Assembly: GCA_021613535.1 (NCBI GenBank)
Contig: CP075497.1
Span: 13,454,001 to 13,518,000 of the forward strand
Length of the DNA stretch: 64,000 nucleotides
Reading direction: 5' to 3'
Source: Adineta vaga
Taxonomy: Eukaryota > Rotifera
Numbering within the stretch: the first letter of the stretch is position 1; the number at the start of each line of letters is the position of its first letter. Below the pieces are notes generated by a model. That model was given only the letters and a program-made list of their open reading frames with translations. It was not told where the DNA came from and ran no database searches. The position numbers were made by a program, and so were the translations under genes. Below, one piece after another: positions 47,684 to 59,859 of this stretch.

Positions 47684-50600
47684 TTACGAGTGTCGAAAAC
47701 GTCTCAGTATATTAGTTCGATAGCGCGTAACAGTCGTGTGAAAGTTTTTTTTGTAGCATTTCGACGGTACGACGAAGATCACGAACGTAAGTATCGGTGG
47801 CAGTAGAGAAATGAAGTATCCGGCCACAAATAGCCACGGGCTGTCGTTTAGCTTCATACATCCGGTCGTGAACGAAATAATCAGACGTGGGATGGCCAGA
47901 ATAACGAGCAGAACCGGCGCGATAAACAGATTTCGATGTTGTTGATAGTTTTCTTGGAGAATTGCCCAGCGGGAACGTTTGTCTTGCATGGTGGCTTGTT
48001 GGGCAGATTTCATGAGCAGCAGGATGGCTGCTGCAACAAGATTGATGACAAATGGAGCGAACAATTGAAACGTATTGATGACTGAATTGAACAATTGTAA
48101 ACCGGTCGAAAAGCTAACAACACACCAAGTACGTTTCTCATCGTCTTGATAATCACCGCCTTCGTCAAGCAAATGCCGATGGATAGGATCATGAATCGAT
48201 GAAGCCATCATGAATATCACGAGAAGAGGGATCATGACTTTGGCCGCTTGCCTGCTATTCTTTTTGACAAATTTCGTACCCTTGATTATGGTGAATGCTC
48301 GCTCGCTAGCGACGCATGCGTTCAACCATTGATCCATACCCAGACAAACACGCAATGGATCTGCAGGAATAATCGATTGGATATAACAGACATTTGCGCA
48401 AGTATGAGTATCCCAAACTTCAATCCGAACAGTAGCACGACCAGCAGCGTCGTGATCGATGAGCCATAGAGATAGATGCCGCAGCCGACATCATGCAGAC
48501 TGGCACTCTGAAATGTAATCAAGGACAGAACACCATTGATAAAACCAGCCGTTATCAGGATGAGAGCCAATACTAAGCTGATTTTCACCACATTCGAGTG
48601 CCGTAGGAGGCTAACATGCGGGAGAATGTAGTAACCGAGGATATTATCGATGGATAAGCTGAGACCACTGCTAGTAAACTGACATTGCTTGCCATAATAA
48701 CACGTTTGACAAGAACACATAAATCTCTGCGCACAGGTTGCCCCGTCTTGAAAGCATTGCCCTCCGTTTTTGCACTCATTCTGACCTGAACAATCGAACG
48801 TCATACTGTAGTTGAATTCCAAGCATTTTGACAAGCGTTTTCGCAGGTCATTATAACAGAAGCACAGATAAATATCATCAAAAAAGCACGTGAGATCTGG
48901 TGAGTAGTCTTGACAAAGCAGTTGATAGAATTTTATTCGACGATAGTTTGATTGAACAATTCACTGATATGCCAGCAGCGATCCGACGAACGTATCATCT
49001 TATGTATTGGTGTCGATCGACTGTAAGTCTCTTGAACTGAAATTAAATAGTATGTGTTCTTGGGCATTTCAATAATAGCTATGTGAAATGGTTGTGACCG
49101 TTGAATAACGACTGAATTTTGTAGCAACGACATCTTTTTAAAGGCAGTCGCCCGGACGGGTTTCGCGTCGTATTTTGCTTCGATAAAATGAACGAATATC
49201 GAATGTGATACAGCAACGTCGTTGCCGAATGAGAGCATTATGGCACGATCGGGTATTTCACATCGATCACCGCTGAAGCCTGTTCGACAGATGCACGCAA
49301 ACCGTTCTTCTGCAGGCAGATATTCATCGAGTGGAATGCAGGTACCACTATTTTCACATACAGACCGACCTTCGACTGTACACACGTTCTCAACGAGGAG
49401 ACAACGAGGACCAAATTTATGTACCGGACACAGACAAATCGATCGTTGATCAGCAGAAATACCAATACAAACCGAATCGGACGAACACGTACAATTGTAC
49501 TGAATGGTACAATCGTGTCCGAACCAACCGGCTTCACATTGACAAAAATCGTTCGTTCGTTGTTCGTTTAGATATGTTACGCACTTACCATGACCGCATG
49601 AGCGAGTTGTACAGTAATGTGCGTTGTCGAGATCACTACGAGGAATATGTACGGTGACTGATAGAAAGTGCACAGGTAAAACTCGCGCAGTCATTGGAAC
49701 CAAAACTCGTCCACGATACGTTGATGCCGTTTTATCATAGATGTCAATATGACCGGCATAGTTGCTCGTTTGATTCTTTCGTCGAGACGCATAAGTCAAG
49801 TGGCTAAAAAATCTCTGCTTACAATCTCGAGCTGCTAGGTAGGTGAACTGTTCAAACGAATGGACTGTTCGTGCATCACTGTCATCAACGAGCGAAATCA
49901 CGATGGTAAATGGTGTGTGACTAGAATATGGCCATGTTCGGAAGGTGACATTCAGCCTCACACGTTGATTTTGATATTGGCAACGATCCCCATAATAACT
50001 CGGCGGACAGAGACAAGTAATCGATGGTTGTCTGGTTGCGTTGTCCAACCAAACGCGCAAGTGAAGACCGCGATGGCATCGCGCATGTGGTAGAAACCGT
50101 ATGTTGTCAACAGCAGAGAAATCTGTACTTTCTACTCTTTTATTATTATTCATACCGATTACATCAGTTCTGCTTCTGTTACGGATGGTAAAATATACAA
50201 CACGCCATGGATCCACGACGTGCATGCTATCGAAGATCTCTTTGTGGAATGTCGTACAGAATCGCTCGTCGTCATTGTTGTCGCAGGATGACCTATTGTC
50301 ACATAGGTGGAAGGATGAGAGACAAAGGCCAGTATGCTGACTGACACAGTAAAATCGAATTTCGTGTTCACGATATGTTCGTTGACACAGTGCGCGCTCA
50401 TCAATAGCACCTAGACAATCAATTACGCCGTCATTCGCTCTCTTGACGGGTAAACACATGAGTGTGTTCTCACGCAGAGAAACACATACATGCTCATCGG
50501 CAGCGCATTTTAATGGTGGCAGGAGATCACAGGTAAGTTCGTCTTCGCCATTCAAACAATTTCACATCCCATTGCATCGTGTGTATACATTATTGCATTC

Positions 50601-52103
50601 CCATCGTTCGCATTCCGTTTCATCGGTTTCATTTCGTCTATCAATAAGCACCGGTGACAGTGTCGTCAGTCCGTTGCATACTGTTCGAAAGGAAAAGTGC
50701 TTTCCTGGCCTTCTCACAATCATTCCTGCCTCGACATAACAGCCATCGCATAAATCAATCTCTTCTGCGGTAAAATTCTTTACGTTGAACAAAAGCCGGT
50801 CCTCATCATCATGGAGGGGACAAAAGATTGTGCCGTCGTCAAGGCCGAATGAGGAGATGTACTTCGTCGAATTGAGACATTGGTATACGTCCGTTCCAAT
50901 ATAGTCTGCGAAAGTGTAATTGACCTTGCCTCTGTATCTCTGTAGTAACTGCTTTCTTTGACTAAGATAGAATTCGTCCAAATGCTCTCTCCGACCCCAA
51001 GGGACTGTGAAGACGTTCCGATAGCAAGGGGTGCCATGGAACAATACTTTGAGCTGGTTTTCGAAATATCTATCATATCGAGAGTCATTACAGCATAAAA
51101 AGGGACCTTGAAATCTGCCATGTACGAACGACTTGGAATCATTTTTCGTATAAGCAAGATAAATATAGAACATGTCGGGACATACCTCGTCGATGATGCC
51201 GAGACATTTCTCATCCATACAAGCATTGTTGCACATAGACTTGAAATCGAAGGACGTGAAAAGAACGCATTTGAAGGCGGACCAACATGTCTCAGATACA
51301 TTCGGAGGTGACCTAGTAAATAACGCTTTGAATAATTTCTTGGAACGCGTGTTCGAGCAAGAAATTGTCAATGGTGACCGTCGACAGACGAGCTCGTCGC
51401 ATAGAAATGTTTCTTTATCTTCATGACAAGCGGTGGTTTCAGGTCTTTCATGTTGATAATCGTGAGGTTCATCGAGGTCTAATTCCCGGCAATGCTGTTC
51501 GTCGGCTCCGTCAAAACAATGTGGCTCACCGTCACAGATTTCAGTCCAATCCAAGCAGGCTGGAAAAGGGCCACGATTGCAGGACATGTGTACATAACAC
51601 GTTAGATCGTCTGAATCGTATTCTTCATAGACTATTTTAATGATCTGTGCTAAAGTAGCCGTGAAAGGTAAATCAGGATAATCCCATTTATATTGGCATA
51701 GAGGACCAAATCTAGGCAATGTGCAGTTGTAGAAGAGTTCCATTGCCATGGCTGCATCGGACGAGACCGATACTTGATTTGAATAGAACTGATAACGTTC
51801 AGTAACGTCAATTGGGGCTGACCATCGGTATAGCTGTTCACTGGTGATGCCTTCTTTCGAAAGATCAACGAAAGTAAACTTGGACGCAGACTGATCATCC
51901 GAGAGATTGGACTTCAACGGCAGTTCATTCAGACAAAACGAGATTATCTGATGGTATGGATTGAAAGTCGCACGCAAGCAATCGTATTGTGATGCACGAT
52001 CGACTTCATTGCTTACTTTGTGCGTTCGATAAAGATTGATTTGAGGTACAGCAACGATCCCATGAAAAAGTATGAAACAGAACAGAATCTGCACTGCCGA
52101 CAT
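47684..52103 (-). pseudogene. LDLa/EGF/7TM receptor, less decayed copy
   Basis: From an ATG at 52103: signal peptide (ILFCFILFHGIVAV), ectodomain, LDL-receptor class A repeat (ACLDWTEICDGEPHCFDGADEQHC), further Cys-rich parts, an LDLa-like repeat (WNCLNGEDELTC if W is restored), RIWLDN-like and EGF-like repeats (CGHGKCVTY...CQCEAGWFGHDC; CENSGTCIP...CICRTGFSGDRCEIP; CKNGGQC), then seven hydrophobic segments ending with PSKCYKKNFHTTVTRYRTN. Lesions: a TGA at 50564-50562 where the other copy has Trp (IWNCLDG); a one-base loss near 48936 between FNQTIV and RIKFYQLLCQ; and a deletion of about 20 bp near 48350 before MDQWLNACVASERA. Codon use is much richer in G+C than in the AT-rich copy at 36-40 kb, so the two separated long ago. 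Probably an extracellular-ligand receptor before it decayed. Confidence 0.8.
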
Positions 52104-53824
52104 TCTCTATTTTGCCTACCTATATGATCTGCTCTTTGTAACGCTCGCTTTTATCGCATGCTCAGAACGTTGTCGTCATATAGAGAAAAAAAGCATGCTT
52201 TCATTAGAGTTAACTTGCTTGTTCCGTTGCGTTAATTTCTCCATCTGCTTGCTCGCGCAAATTCAAAAAAATCCTTTCGCACTGATTCTGAACGCTTGCC
52301 ATTAACGCAGTTCCGAGTCAACATATTTGTTGGTCTTGCTTGGTACGTGTATGTACGGTACTCGTCCGGCGTCTTCTGGCATCCTCGCTCTGCGGGATAT
52401 ATGACACCAGTCACTTGATGTTGAGTTTGACGAAACAACAAGTGATGGACGTGAAGTTAAAGTTTGTTGATAGAGATTTATTAAGTTTTTTCTCCTATTT
52501 GATATTTTTGGACATATCTTCGAATTGAAGATAATGCATTAGAACATACAATGCGAGATAAAGATGGAAAAGAATGTTTAGCAATTCGTTATATAAAAGA
52601 TCACGGTTTACAACAAGCTGTAAGTTTTATTTAATTTCTTCTTATTTTTTACAATCAATATATTTATATAAGATTTAAATTGTGGTTCGGTACAAACCCA
52701 TCGTTGATTCAAACCTGTCGAATAAATAATGACGTTTACACCAATATGTTCAAGAAACATAAACTTGTATCCTATATTCTTGAATAGTTTTTCTTTGGTC
52801 ATTCAATATTAACATGCATGAAAAATATCCTCTGACATAAAGAATTCGAAACTATAGAATGTGGGTGAGTGGTTGAATGTGAACAAGAAAGATACACCCG
52901 CACCCCTTAAGATAATATTTCACTACTTCATTATTGATGATGTGTAATTGAAGAATTAAAAACTCGAACCTTTCGAAGAGCTCACTACAATGGTTGCATT
53001 TCATCCATTCCACATAGTATTCTTAGTCTTCGAAGGAACTGATTTTATCGAAGACTAGCGGAGGTACGTGATATTGGCCTAGAACTTTCCAGACAGAAAA
53101 TCTCCTATGTCAGAAAACGACAGGAGATGCAGAGAGAGAGTTGTGCTTGAGATTTTTCATTTATCACTTCAATATATTCCGCCATGTCGTATGTAAGATA
53201 GAACAATTCAGGCTATGTGACACTCCAAATCGATCCGTTTTCTTACAGATCTCACACTCCTATTTCGCAGATTTTAAGAATCGTTATTAAGCATCTGAAC
53301 CCACTTGGAAGCTTTCACATGACTAAAAAACTAGTTTCACGAGTCAGCGAAAGTGCATATTTTGTAGGGTGCATTTATAGAACGTTTTTCTTTTCGCGTC
53401 GATTAAAGTTCGCAAATAAAACATACCTGGTGACTTTTCTGTCTATTTTAACATCAAATAAGACCTTTTCAGTTGAATAAATGCGCTGTAAAAGATAAGA
53501 ATTTTTGCAAAAGGATTCTTTACTGATAGATACGATTGATGCGAAGATAACATCAATTTCGACATGATTAAATGTCCTCTCTCATACATAAATTGAAAGC
53601 ATTCTGTTATGCGACTATCAAGTTGAGTATCAAGATCTCAATTTGATGGTTCCGTAAGTAGTATTCGGAAGAATTTAACTACAGCTAGTTAAATGGTTTT
53701 CTTAATTTTCTTTCTTTTAAATATTGACGAAATGGTCATCTTGCATTGACTTATATTCATATTTATAGATAACTACTCAACATACTTTACATTTAGTTTT
53801 TCAAATAAAAAACCTAGTTGAAGT
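52104..53824. other. Intergenic; possible orphan exon and telomere-like block
   Basis: Around 52520-52619 a frame reads RIEDNALEHTMRDKDGKE and CLAIRYIKDHGLQQA before a GTAAG donor, which looks like a stray exon of an unrecognised gene. A short TGTGGGTGAGTGG block with a facing CACCCGCACCCC lies at about 52859-52905. Nothing else supported. Confidence 0.3.
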
Positions 53825-55662
53825 ATGATATGTAATTATGAACAAGTTGGTACAAATAACAATATTCAGCAGAGTGAATTATTAACAGAAGAAGCGACAT
53901 CAGTCTACAATGAACTATCATCTAAAAAACAACAGCAAAAACATGTATTACGCAAGTATGATTAAATTTATTACATAAATATATTGTATAGAGTTCTATT
54001 GTATCAATTTGTTTAGTCCATGTCTATATTCAATTTATAAGATAGCACAAAATAAATGGTCCTATGCTATCTTGCTATCAGTACTTGTAATAGATACAAG
54101 TGCTGCTGTATTTATTAGTCATCAAACAGAACAAGATCAAAACGAAATCATCTTGAAAAGTCAAAGTATAGTTATTTTTTTAATAATGAATAATAAATTA
54201 AGTAATATCAAACATACTATGTCGATAAGATAATCATTTGGTTGAATGTAGGGTGGAACTCTAAATGATCAGATTGCTTGAACAGATCGAATCTGTTTAC
54301 ATGTGTATAACATTAAACGTTTCCATTCACAACTTCTAGAGCAATGATTAATAAACGAGTAGAATATATAACCCAGAGAAAAACACTTTAAAACCGACGG
54401 AGAACCCATGGTCAGACTCTATGAACTTTTGACAGGATTTCAACAAACGATCCTAGTGAAAAAGCAAAAGACCAATCCCCCCGTATTCGAATCTAACCAT
54501 AACTAGACGATGTAACAGCTATTCAAAGCAAGTAAACCACAAAAGATAATCTATACTGTAACATAGCACAGTCCGAAACACAACTTCCACCGGTTACGGG
54601 CCGCATGGGGCGACCTGAGTATTATCTTATCTTATTCACAGAGCAATTCATATAGTATCGGAAAAAAGGAATATTTTGTTTTATTATAGAAACATCCTCA
54701 AATGAAGAATGGTACGATAATTATCAATCAGACGAAGAAGATTCGCGTGAATATTATTCAAAAAATTCTCGATCTTCTTCTGTATGTATTTTTCTAATAA
54801 TTATATAATTACTATTTTTTTTAAGAAAGTTAAATCACCTAAAGATATTGGATATTTTAATGTTTATATTCGTGAAAATTTACATGAAAATAGTCGACGA
54901 GCATTTCAGCCATATCAATTTCCAGCTGCTCGTTATAATCGTCATGAATTTCGTACGAATTTCTTTTCTGTTCTTATTCAATTTAATTAGTATTTAATTT
55001 AGCTATAAAGGGTCCATTTCTGAATTTTCAATTGACATTGTCGATATATTGTACATCCACGTACACGTCAAACAATTATTTATTCATCAAAAAATGAAGG
55101 TCACTATATGATTATTTTCAAAATAACATTCACTAAAAAAAGAAAATATTTATTATTTTTTTAGTTTATCTTTTACCTGCATTATATAATAAACATGAAG
55201 AAATTTTTTCAATTGGTGAACTTATTGCTTCTGGATATGCTACTTTTACACTAGATGATATTAAAATGAAAACATCTTATGATATAACAAATCTATTTCA
55301 TGAAAAACAATGTAAGTCAATTCTTTCGTTTTAATGAAGTTTTTCAAATAGTTCGATCTTTCTTTCGAATAGTGATGCAATCTGGTTTACCAAAGATAAA
55401 TCCATTCACAGGTGCTTTTACCGATGGAATTTATACAAAACTTCGATCCTCTTTCGTATCAAAACATTCAGAAAAGAGAACATACAATAGAATTTCTAAT
55501 GACGAAGATTATAATCGTCAAGATTCATCATATTCACGTAATCCATATTATTCTAAACCACGATCACGATCGCGCTCTGACGGTAATATACAAATGATAA
55601 ATATATCATCTTATAATACAAAGAAGTATTTTGTTCGTGAAATTAAAGCTGTATATTACTAA
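53825..55662 (+). CDS. Unrecognised single-pass membrane protein with Arg/Ser-rich tail
   Basis: I do not recognise this gene. Plausible exons: 53825-53955 (MICNYEQVGTNNNIQQSELL...), 54017-54165, 54690-54781, from 54826, 55165-55310 and 55367-55662; the first three junctions agree in phase, while the junction after about 54972 is uncertain. The second exon carries the only strong membrane segment (WSYAILLSVLVIDTSAAVFIS), the third an acidic Ser/Tyr patch (EEWYDNYQSDEEDS). Later parts have GYFNVYIRENLHENS, LLPALYNKHEEIFSIGEL and GLPKINPFTGAFTDGIYTKL, ending in a tail with KPRSRSRSDG. About 500 nt of non-coding sequence between exons 2 and 3 (54166-54689) is richer in G+C and may be an insertion. 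Function unknown. Confidence 0.45.
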
Positions 55663-55870
55663 TTTCAACTTGAATTAGATATTTTCTTAATAATAGGAGA
55701 AATTTGAGAACAAATCCAATCAAAACTGAGGTTGCAGAATTCTCAATGATTGTGATAAATAAAACCTATTGATTCGAATCAACTATGAATTTCTACTAGA
55801 TTTGTTATGGAATTCGATTAAATCTGTTTATAGGCGGTATTTTCAAATGAGAATGTCTTTTATTTTATAG

Positions 55871-57494
55871 ATGTTTCGACAAAAAAAAATAACATCAAAC
55901 GATATACCAATTGAACTTAAATTCGTAGAAGAAATTAAAATGTCTGACGTAATGAAGCATCTTAAGAAGTTGCAAAGCATCGCATCTAGTAACAATAATA
56001 TTCGAGCAGCATTCACAAATGGTTTTGACGAAACAATGAATTATATATACGAATATCTTTCAAAAAACACAAATTTTAAACTAACAAGAAGATCATTTCA
56101 GACAAGAAAGTTCTTAGCTGGCGCAAATCCATAATTATCAACATCAATTAATGGTGTCATAAAAGATCGTAATTATTCATTAGTTTTGAGTGAATCAGAA
56201 TTTTTTTTCATGGACTATTCGAGAGCAATCGATATGGATGAATTTATTCCAATCAATATTATTCCAAATTTAGGGTGTATGAAGAAGACTGGGTTGCTGC
56301 AAATCCTTCTCCATCTAGTCAAGTAGCATTGGTTAAACGAGGTGAATGTAATTTTATTCAAAAAACTGATTTGGCATTGAAATATGGTGCTCGTGCTATT
56401 TTGATATACAACGACGGTGTAACTGCTGATCGTACTCTAGTTATTGGTACTCTAACCGCTAGTACTAATGAGATGCCAGCATTATTCTTGTCATATTATC
56501 TCGGTCAAGAACTGGTTACAGCTGCTCAAAAATCATCAAGTAGTGTTATGGTTCGTCTTTCTATCTACATTAGAGATGACTCAATTGGTACTACTGAAAA
56601 TATTTGCGCTGATACATTGACAGGCGATCAATCTCAAACAATTATTATCGGTGGTAGTAGTGATAGTACAGGTTTCGGACCAGGACTTAATGACAATGGT
56701 AATTAATCGACTTAAATTCGTTTCTTTATGCCTTTTTTATTTCAGGTAGTGGTATTTCAGGTATACTCGCTTTAGCTAAAACTCTTTTTCGTCTTTTTCA
56801 AACTTCTTCTTATACTGAATACAAATATCGAGTCCGATTTTGCTGGTGGACTGCAGCTAACGAGGGTGTGGGTTCAACGGCTTATATAAACGAAGCAAAA
56901 AATTCTATTAGTGTTGGTGAACGTCTTAATGATCATTTACTCTATCTTAATTACGATGCGATTGGTTCACCAAATTTCAAGTTTGGAATTAGAGATGGTG
57001 AGTCGCTTGTTGATAGCTTTCCAGACGAAGTCTTTTCAGATATTCAAAAAATCACGAATCTTTATAAAGATTGGTTCATTAAAAATAATTTGCCATGGGA
57101 TCTTACTGATATTGATGACAATACTGGTGATACACCATTTTATTCGGAAAATATTGTTGTTGGAGGTTTATTCAGTGGTGAGACTGATATTAAAACACAA
57201 GAACAACGTGATCGATATGAAGAAATGCTTGGAAACGGTCGTGGTGGAATAGCAAATACCCCTTTTGATCCATGTCACGGTTTACCATGTGATACGATAC
57301 AAAATATTAATGTCTTTGCTCTTGAAAAGATGATCAAAGCAGCTGCTTATGCCTTGGAGTATTTGGGTAGACAAGATGATTTGAAAGCTTGGCTCTCTTC
57401 ATCTTTTCCAACTCAACGATTAGCTAAAGCATCAGTTAAAAAAGAAAAACACATGTCAAGCAAAGGACGCTCTAATGGAAGATGTCGTTCATAA
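55871..57494 (+). pseudogene. M28-family aminopeptidase with PA domain, disabled
   Basis: Coding pieces are 55871-56131, about 56135-56698 and 56746-57494, the last junction an in-phase 47-nt intron. The protein has the layout of secreted M28 peptidases of the aminopeptidase Y type: N-terminal segment, PA (protease-associated) domain (VALVKRGECNFIQKTDLALKYGA), then the peptidase domain (SDSTGFGPGLNDNG|GSGISG; WWTAANEGVGSTAYI; LNYDAIGSPNFKF; VVGGLFSGETDIKT; FDPCHGLPCDTI). Lesions: an in-frame TAA at 56132-56134 (ANP, stop, LSTSING) and a one-base loss near 56273 before EEDWVAANPSP. The zinc-binding His expected in GG-H-x-DS is Ser (GGSSDS), and the general-base Glu of the EE pair is Asn (ANEG), so the enzyme would be inactive even if the frame were open. 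Confidence 0.75.
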
Positions 57495-57943
57495 GAACAT
57501 TTTCTAATCAACATCATTTATTTGAAAAAATTGTGATTGATTTATTAATAAATTTTACTTTTCATTTGATATTCGATCAAGTTGTTTTTTTATTTGAAAC
57601 CAGCATCAGCATAGAATTTGAGGGTATAGGTGTGGGTACTACATTTATCTAACACCCACATTAAATTTTCATTATCAAACGAATTATCGATACTTTGTCG
57701 GCTACAATCTGTTGTATGTCTTAATTCATTTAGTTACAAACTACGCTGTTTCAAAAGAAAAAGAAAAATACGCTTATGCCATGGGAATTTTATCACGAAC
57801 AATCAGCATGGAAAAAAAGGGGCCGATTAATTTTTTTCTCTCGCTGAAATCCGGCAGCTAGAAATGATCATTTTCTCTTCTACACACTCAATAGAATTGT
57901 GTTTTTATTAACATTATCGCAACTGCACGAATACATCATTGTG
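57495..57943. other. Intergenic with a telomere-like block
   Basis: GAGGGTATAGGTGTGGG facing AACACCCACA at about 57618-57660; otherwise nothing recognisable. Confidence 0.45.
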
Positions 57944-59137
57944 ATGGAACTTGGCAAAACTACGTTTATTGCACTATCATACGGTGTTCCTTTCGCGAGC
58001 TTCGCTGTCATTTTCGTAATACTCAGTTGTGTCAATCGTCGAGCCAGTACTTATATTCATAAGAGCATTCTAGGTATCGAGCTTGACGATTTCGGCGGCA
58101 AAAGTTTTCTTTACTTACCTACTGATGACCGATATTACCATCTGTATCCGCGTAAGTGTTGGGTAAGGTGTATGAGTGACATTCTTACTTCAGTAATTCT
58201 ATCAATTTTTTTCGCAATTCTTTTTGGGAACTTGATACTTGGCGCTGAGAATGTTCTATGGGGAGGCAAATGTCCCGAATTTACTGCTTATTGTTACGGA
58301 GTGTCCTCTCAGCCTAATACCATAGGTGATCTTTGTAAGGATGATGAAAGAGCAAACTTCACGTCAAATTACACTGCTTATTGGTGTTATGGATTGAGAT
58401 ACGAAGAAACAACGACTTTGGATGTACTAGAAGCAGTTGGTACATGCGGTGGTCTCTTGGGCATTGTATCGTCGATTATTCCATTAACTTATAGTCTTTC
58501 TCTATACACAAAATACATTTTTCCATCCGCTCTGTGTATAATTATCCCATTGTGCTGTTCAGCCCTTTTAATTTACACGGTCATCACAAATTTGTATCGA
58601 TCGATTCCATCCGTGTTGACTATCATTGCCTATTCGCTATTGATAGCAATGACAAGTGTCGGTTGGGTGTGGGCATTAGCGCACACACTCAATTATAAAT
58701 ATAAAAAATTAGAATCGTCTAAAGATTATATAAGTCGTTTGAAACATTTTTGGTTAACGTCTCCCTTTTGTTGCTGTATTCCTTTTCGAAAACGTGGAAA
58801 CATCAATTCTGGCACAATCAGTAACTGCTGCTCTAAGACTATCCAGTGCATGAAGGACTGGTTTGATTGTATATGTTGTATGAAGTGCTGTTCTTGTCGT
58901 TGTCGTGCATTTTGCAAAGTTTGGTTATTTTCAAGATTTCTCCATTATCCATTCTGTATTTTTGGTTGTTGCAACGTATACGAGAAGGAAAACGGCCAAG
59001 TGCCGATACGATGCTGTTGCTGCTGCCGACATCACGTATATCATAATACCGTTTCAACGGGCATTGACGACCAGACATCAAGATATGTAGCCACTTATAA
59101 AGCCGAGGGAGGACCAAAGAGGCAATTACCCGTCTGA
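57944..59137 (+). CDS. Intronless Cys-rich multi-membrane protein, family unknown
   Basis: A single open frame of 397 residues from ATG 57944, with no introns although the neighbouring genes have several. Five or six hydrophobic segments are visible: near residues 8-29 (IALSYGVPFASFAVIFVILSC), 85-110 (ILTSVILSIFFAILFGNLIL), 165-190 (GGLLGIVSSIIPLTYSL), 200-225 (SALCIIIPLCCSALLIYTVI) and 230-255 (VLTIIAYSLLIAMTSVGWVW). Between the second and third is an extracellular-looking loop with six Cys and N-glycosylation sites (NFTSNYT). The C-terminal 130 residues are extraordinarily Cys-rich (CCCIPF, CICCMKCCSCRCRAFC, CCCCCRHH), possibly palmitoylated or metal-binding. G+C content is higher than in the surroundings. 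I recognise no family. Intact. Confidence 0.7.
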   Translation: MELGKTTFIALSYGVPFASFAVIFVILSCVNRRASTYIHKSILGIELDDFGGKSFLYLPTDDRYYHLYPRKCWVRCMSDILTSVILSIFFAILFGNLILGAENVLWGGKCPEFTAYCYGVSSQPNTIGDLCKDDERANFTSNYTAYWCYGLRYEETTTLDVLEAVGTCGGLLGIVSSIIPLTYSLSLYTKYIFPSALCIIIPLCCSALLIYTVITNLYRSIPSVLTIIAYSLLIAMTSVGWVWALAHTLNYKYKKLESSKDYISRLKHFWLTSPFCCCIPFRKRGNINSGTISNCCSKTIQCMKDWFDCICCMKCCSCRCRAFCKVWLFSRFLHYPFCIFGCCNVYEKENGQVPIRCCCCCRHHVYHNTVSTGIDDQTSRYVATYKAEGGPKRQLPV

Positions 59138-59236
59138 GTTTTAGGTTTGCCCATCGAAATTTGACTCTTTCAGAGTGTTATGTATTTATTCTTGGATACT
59201 TAATACATTTATTTCACTCTTGTCCTTTCGCAAATT

Positions 59237-59480
59237 GTAAAAAAGCTTGAATGCCCATGTTATTAATTCGTTCAAATCGAAAATCTTCCATATAAGGACG
59301 AGGTGTAAACACGAAATTCAATTGTTCTACATCATCTGTTTCTTTTATTGAATATAATGTCAATATTTCCTTGGGTTATATCCCTTATATCGTCGACTGA
59401 TAATAAATGAAGTTTTAATATTTTTAAATCAGGTAAAAATCTTATTGATTGAATTAATAACGAGATCGAAATATTCTTTC
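59237..59480 (-). pseudogene. Possible F-box/LRR remnant
   Basis: The minus strand reads LIQSIRFLPDLKILKLHLLSVDDI and, in another frame, EILTLYSIKETDDVEQLNFVF with PRPYMEDFRFERINNMGIQAF. The leucine spacing recalls the F-box/LRR proteins at both ends of the window. No start, no F-box and a frame change, so at most a remnant. Confidence 0.3.
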
Positions 59481-59499
59481 TTGGAAAGATTAAATAATG

Positions 59500-59582
59500 A
59501 ATGTGGGTGTATGGGTGAGTGTGTTTTCTTCTCTCACCCACATCCACACCCACACCCACACCCACACCAACACCCTCACCCT
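59500..59582. repeat. Telomere-like array, C-rich on plus strand
   Basis: GTGGGTGTATGGGTGAGTG on the left faces a tract of CCACACCCACACCCACACCC on the right, the clearest (TGTGGG)n run in the window, about six near-exact units. Confidence 0.8.
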
Positions 59583-59859
59583 TGAAAGGATGAAATATGA
59601 AGATATATAGGCATGAATCAATTGATCTTATAGAACAAGGATAAAGAAAACGATTTCTTTTCCAAAATAATCACGGCATATAAAAGAGAAATTACTTGAA
59701 TTGAACAAAACGCTGAGCGAACATATGACGAAAAAAAACTTAGCACGTTAACCAGTTGACTCTGGTTTTCTGTAGCTTTGTTATATGTCTTTATTTAAAG
59801 GAAAAGTATCCAGAGGAAAAGACAATCTTAGATAAGAACGAGAGTGTGATAAGTTTGCG

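Noticed and set aside
49222-51640. Many open frames on the plus strand opposite the LDLa/EGF/7TM copy
   Set aside because: Shadows of the G+C-richer minus-strand coding sequence; no domain similarity.
58726-59117. Minus-strand frames opposite the Cys-rich gene
   Set aside because: Antisense shadows of Cys codons (TGT/TGC) giving Gln/Thr-rich readings.
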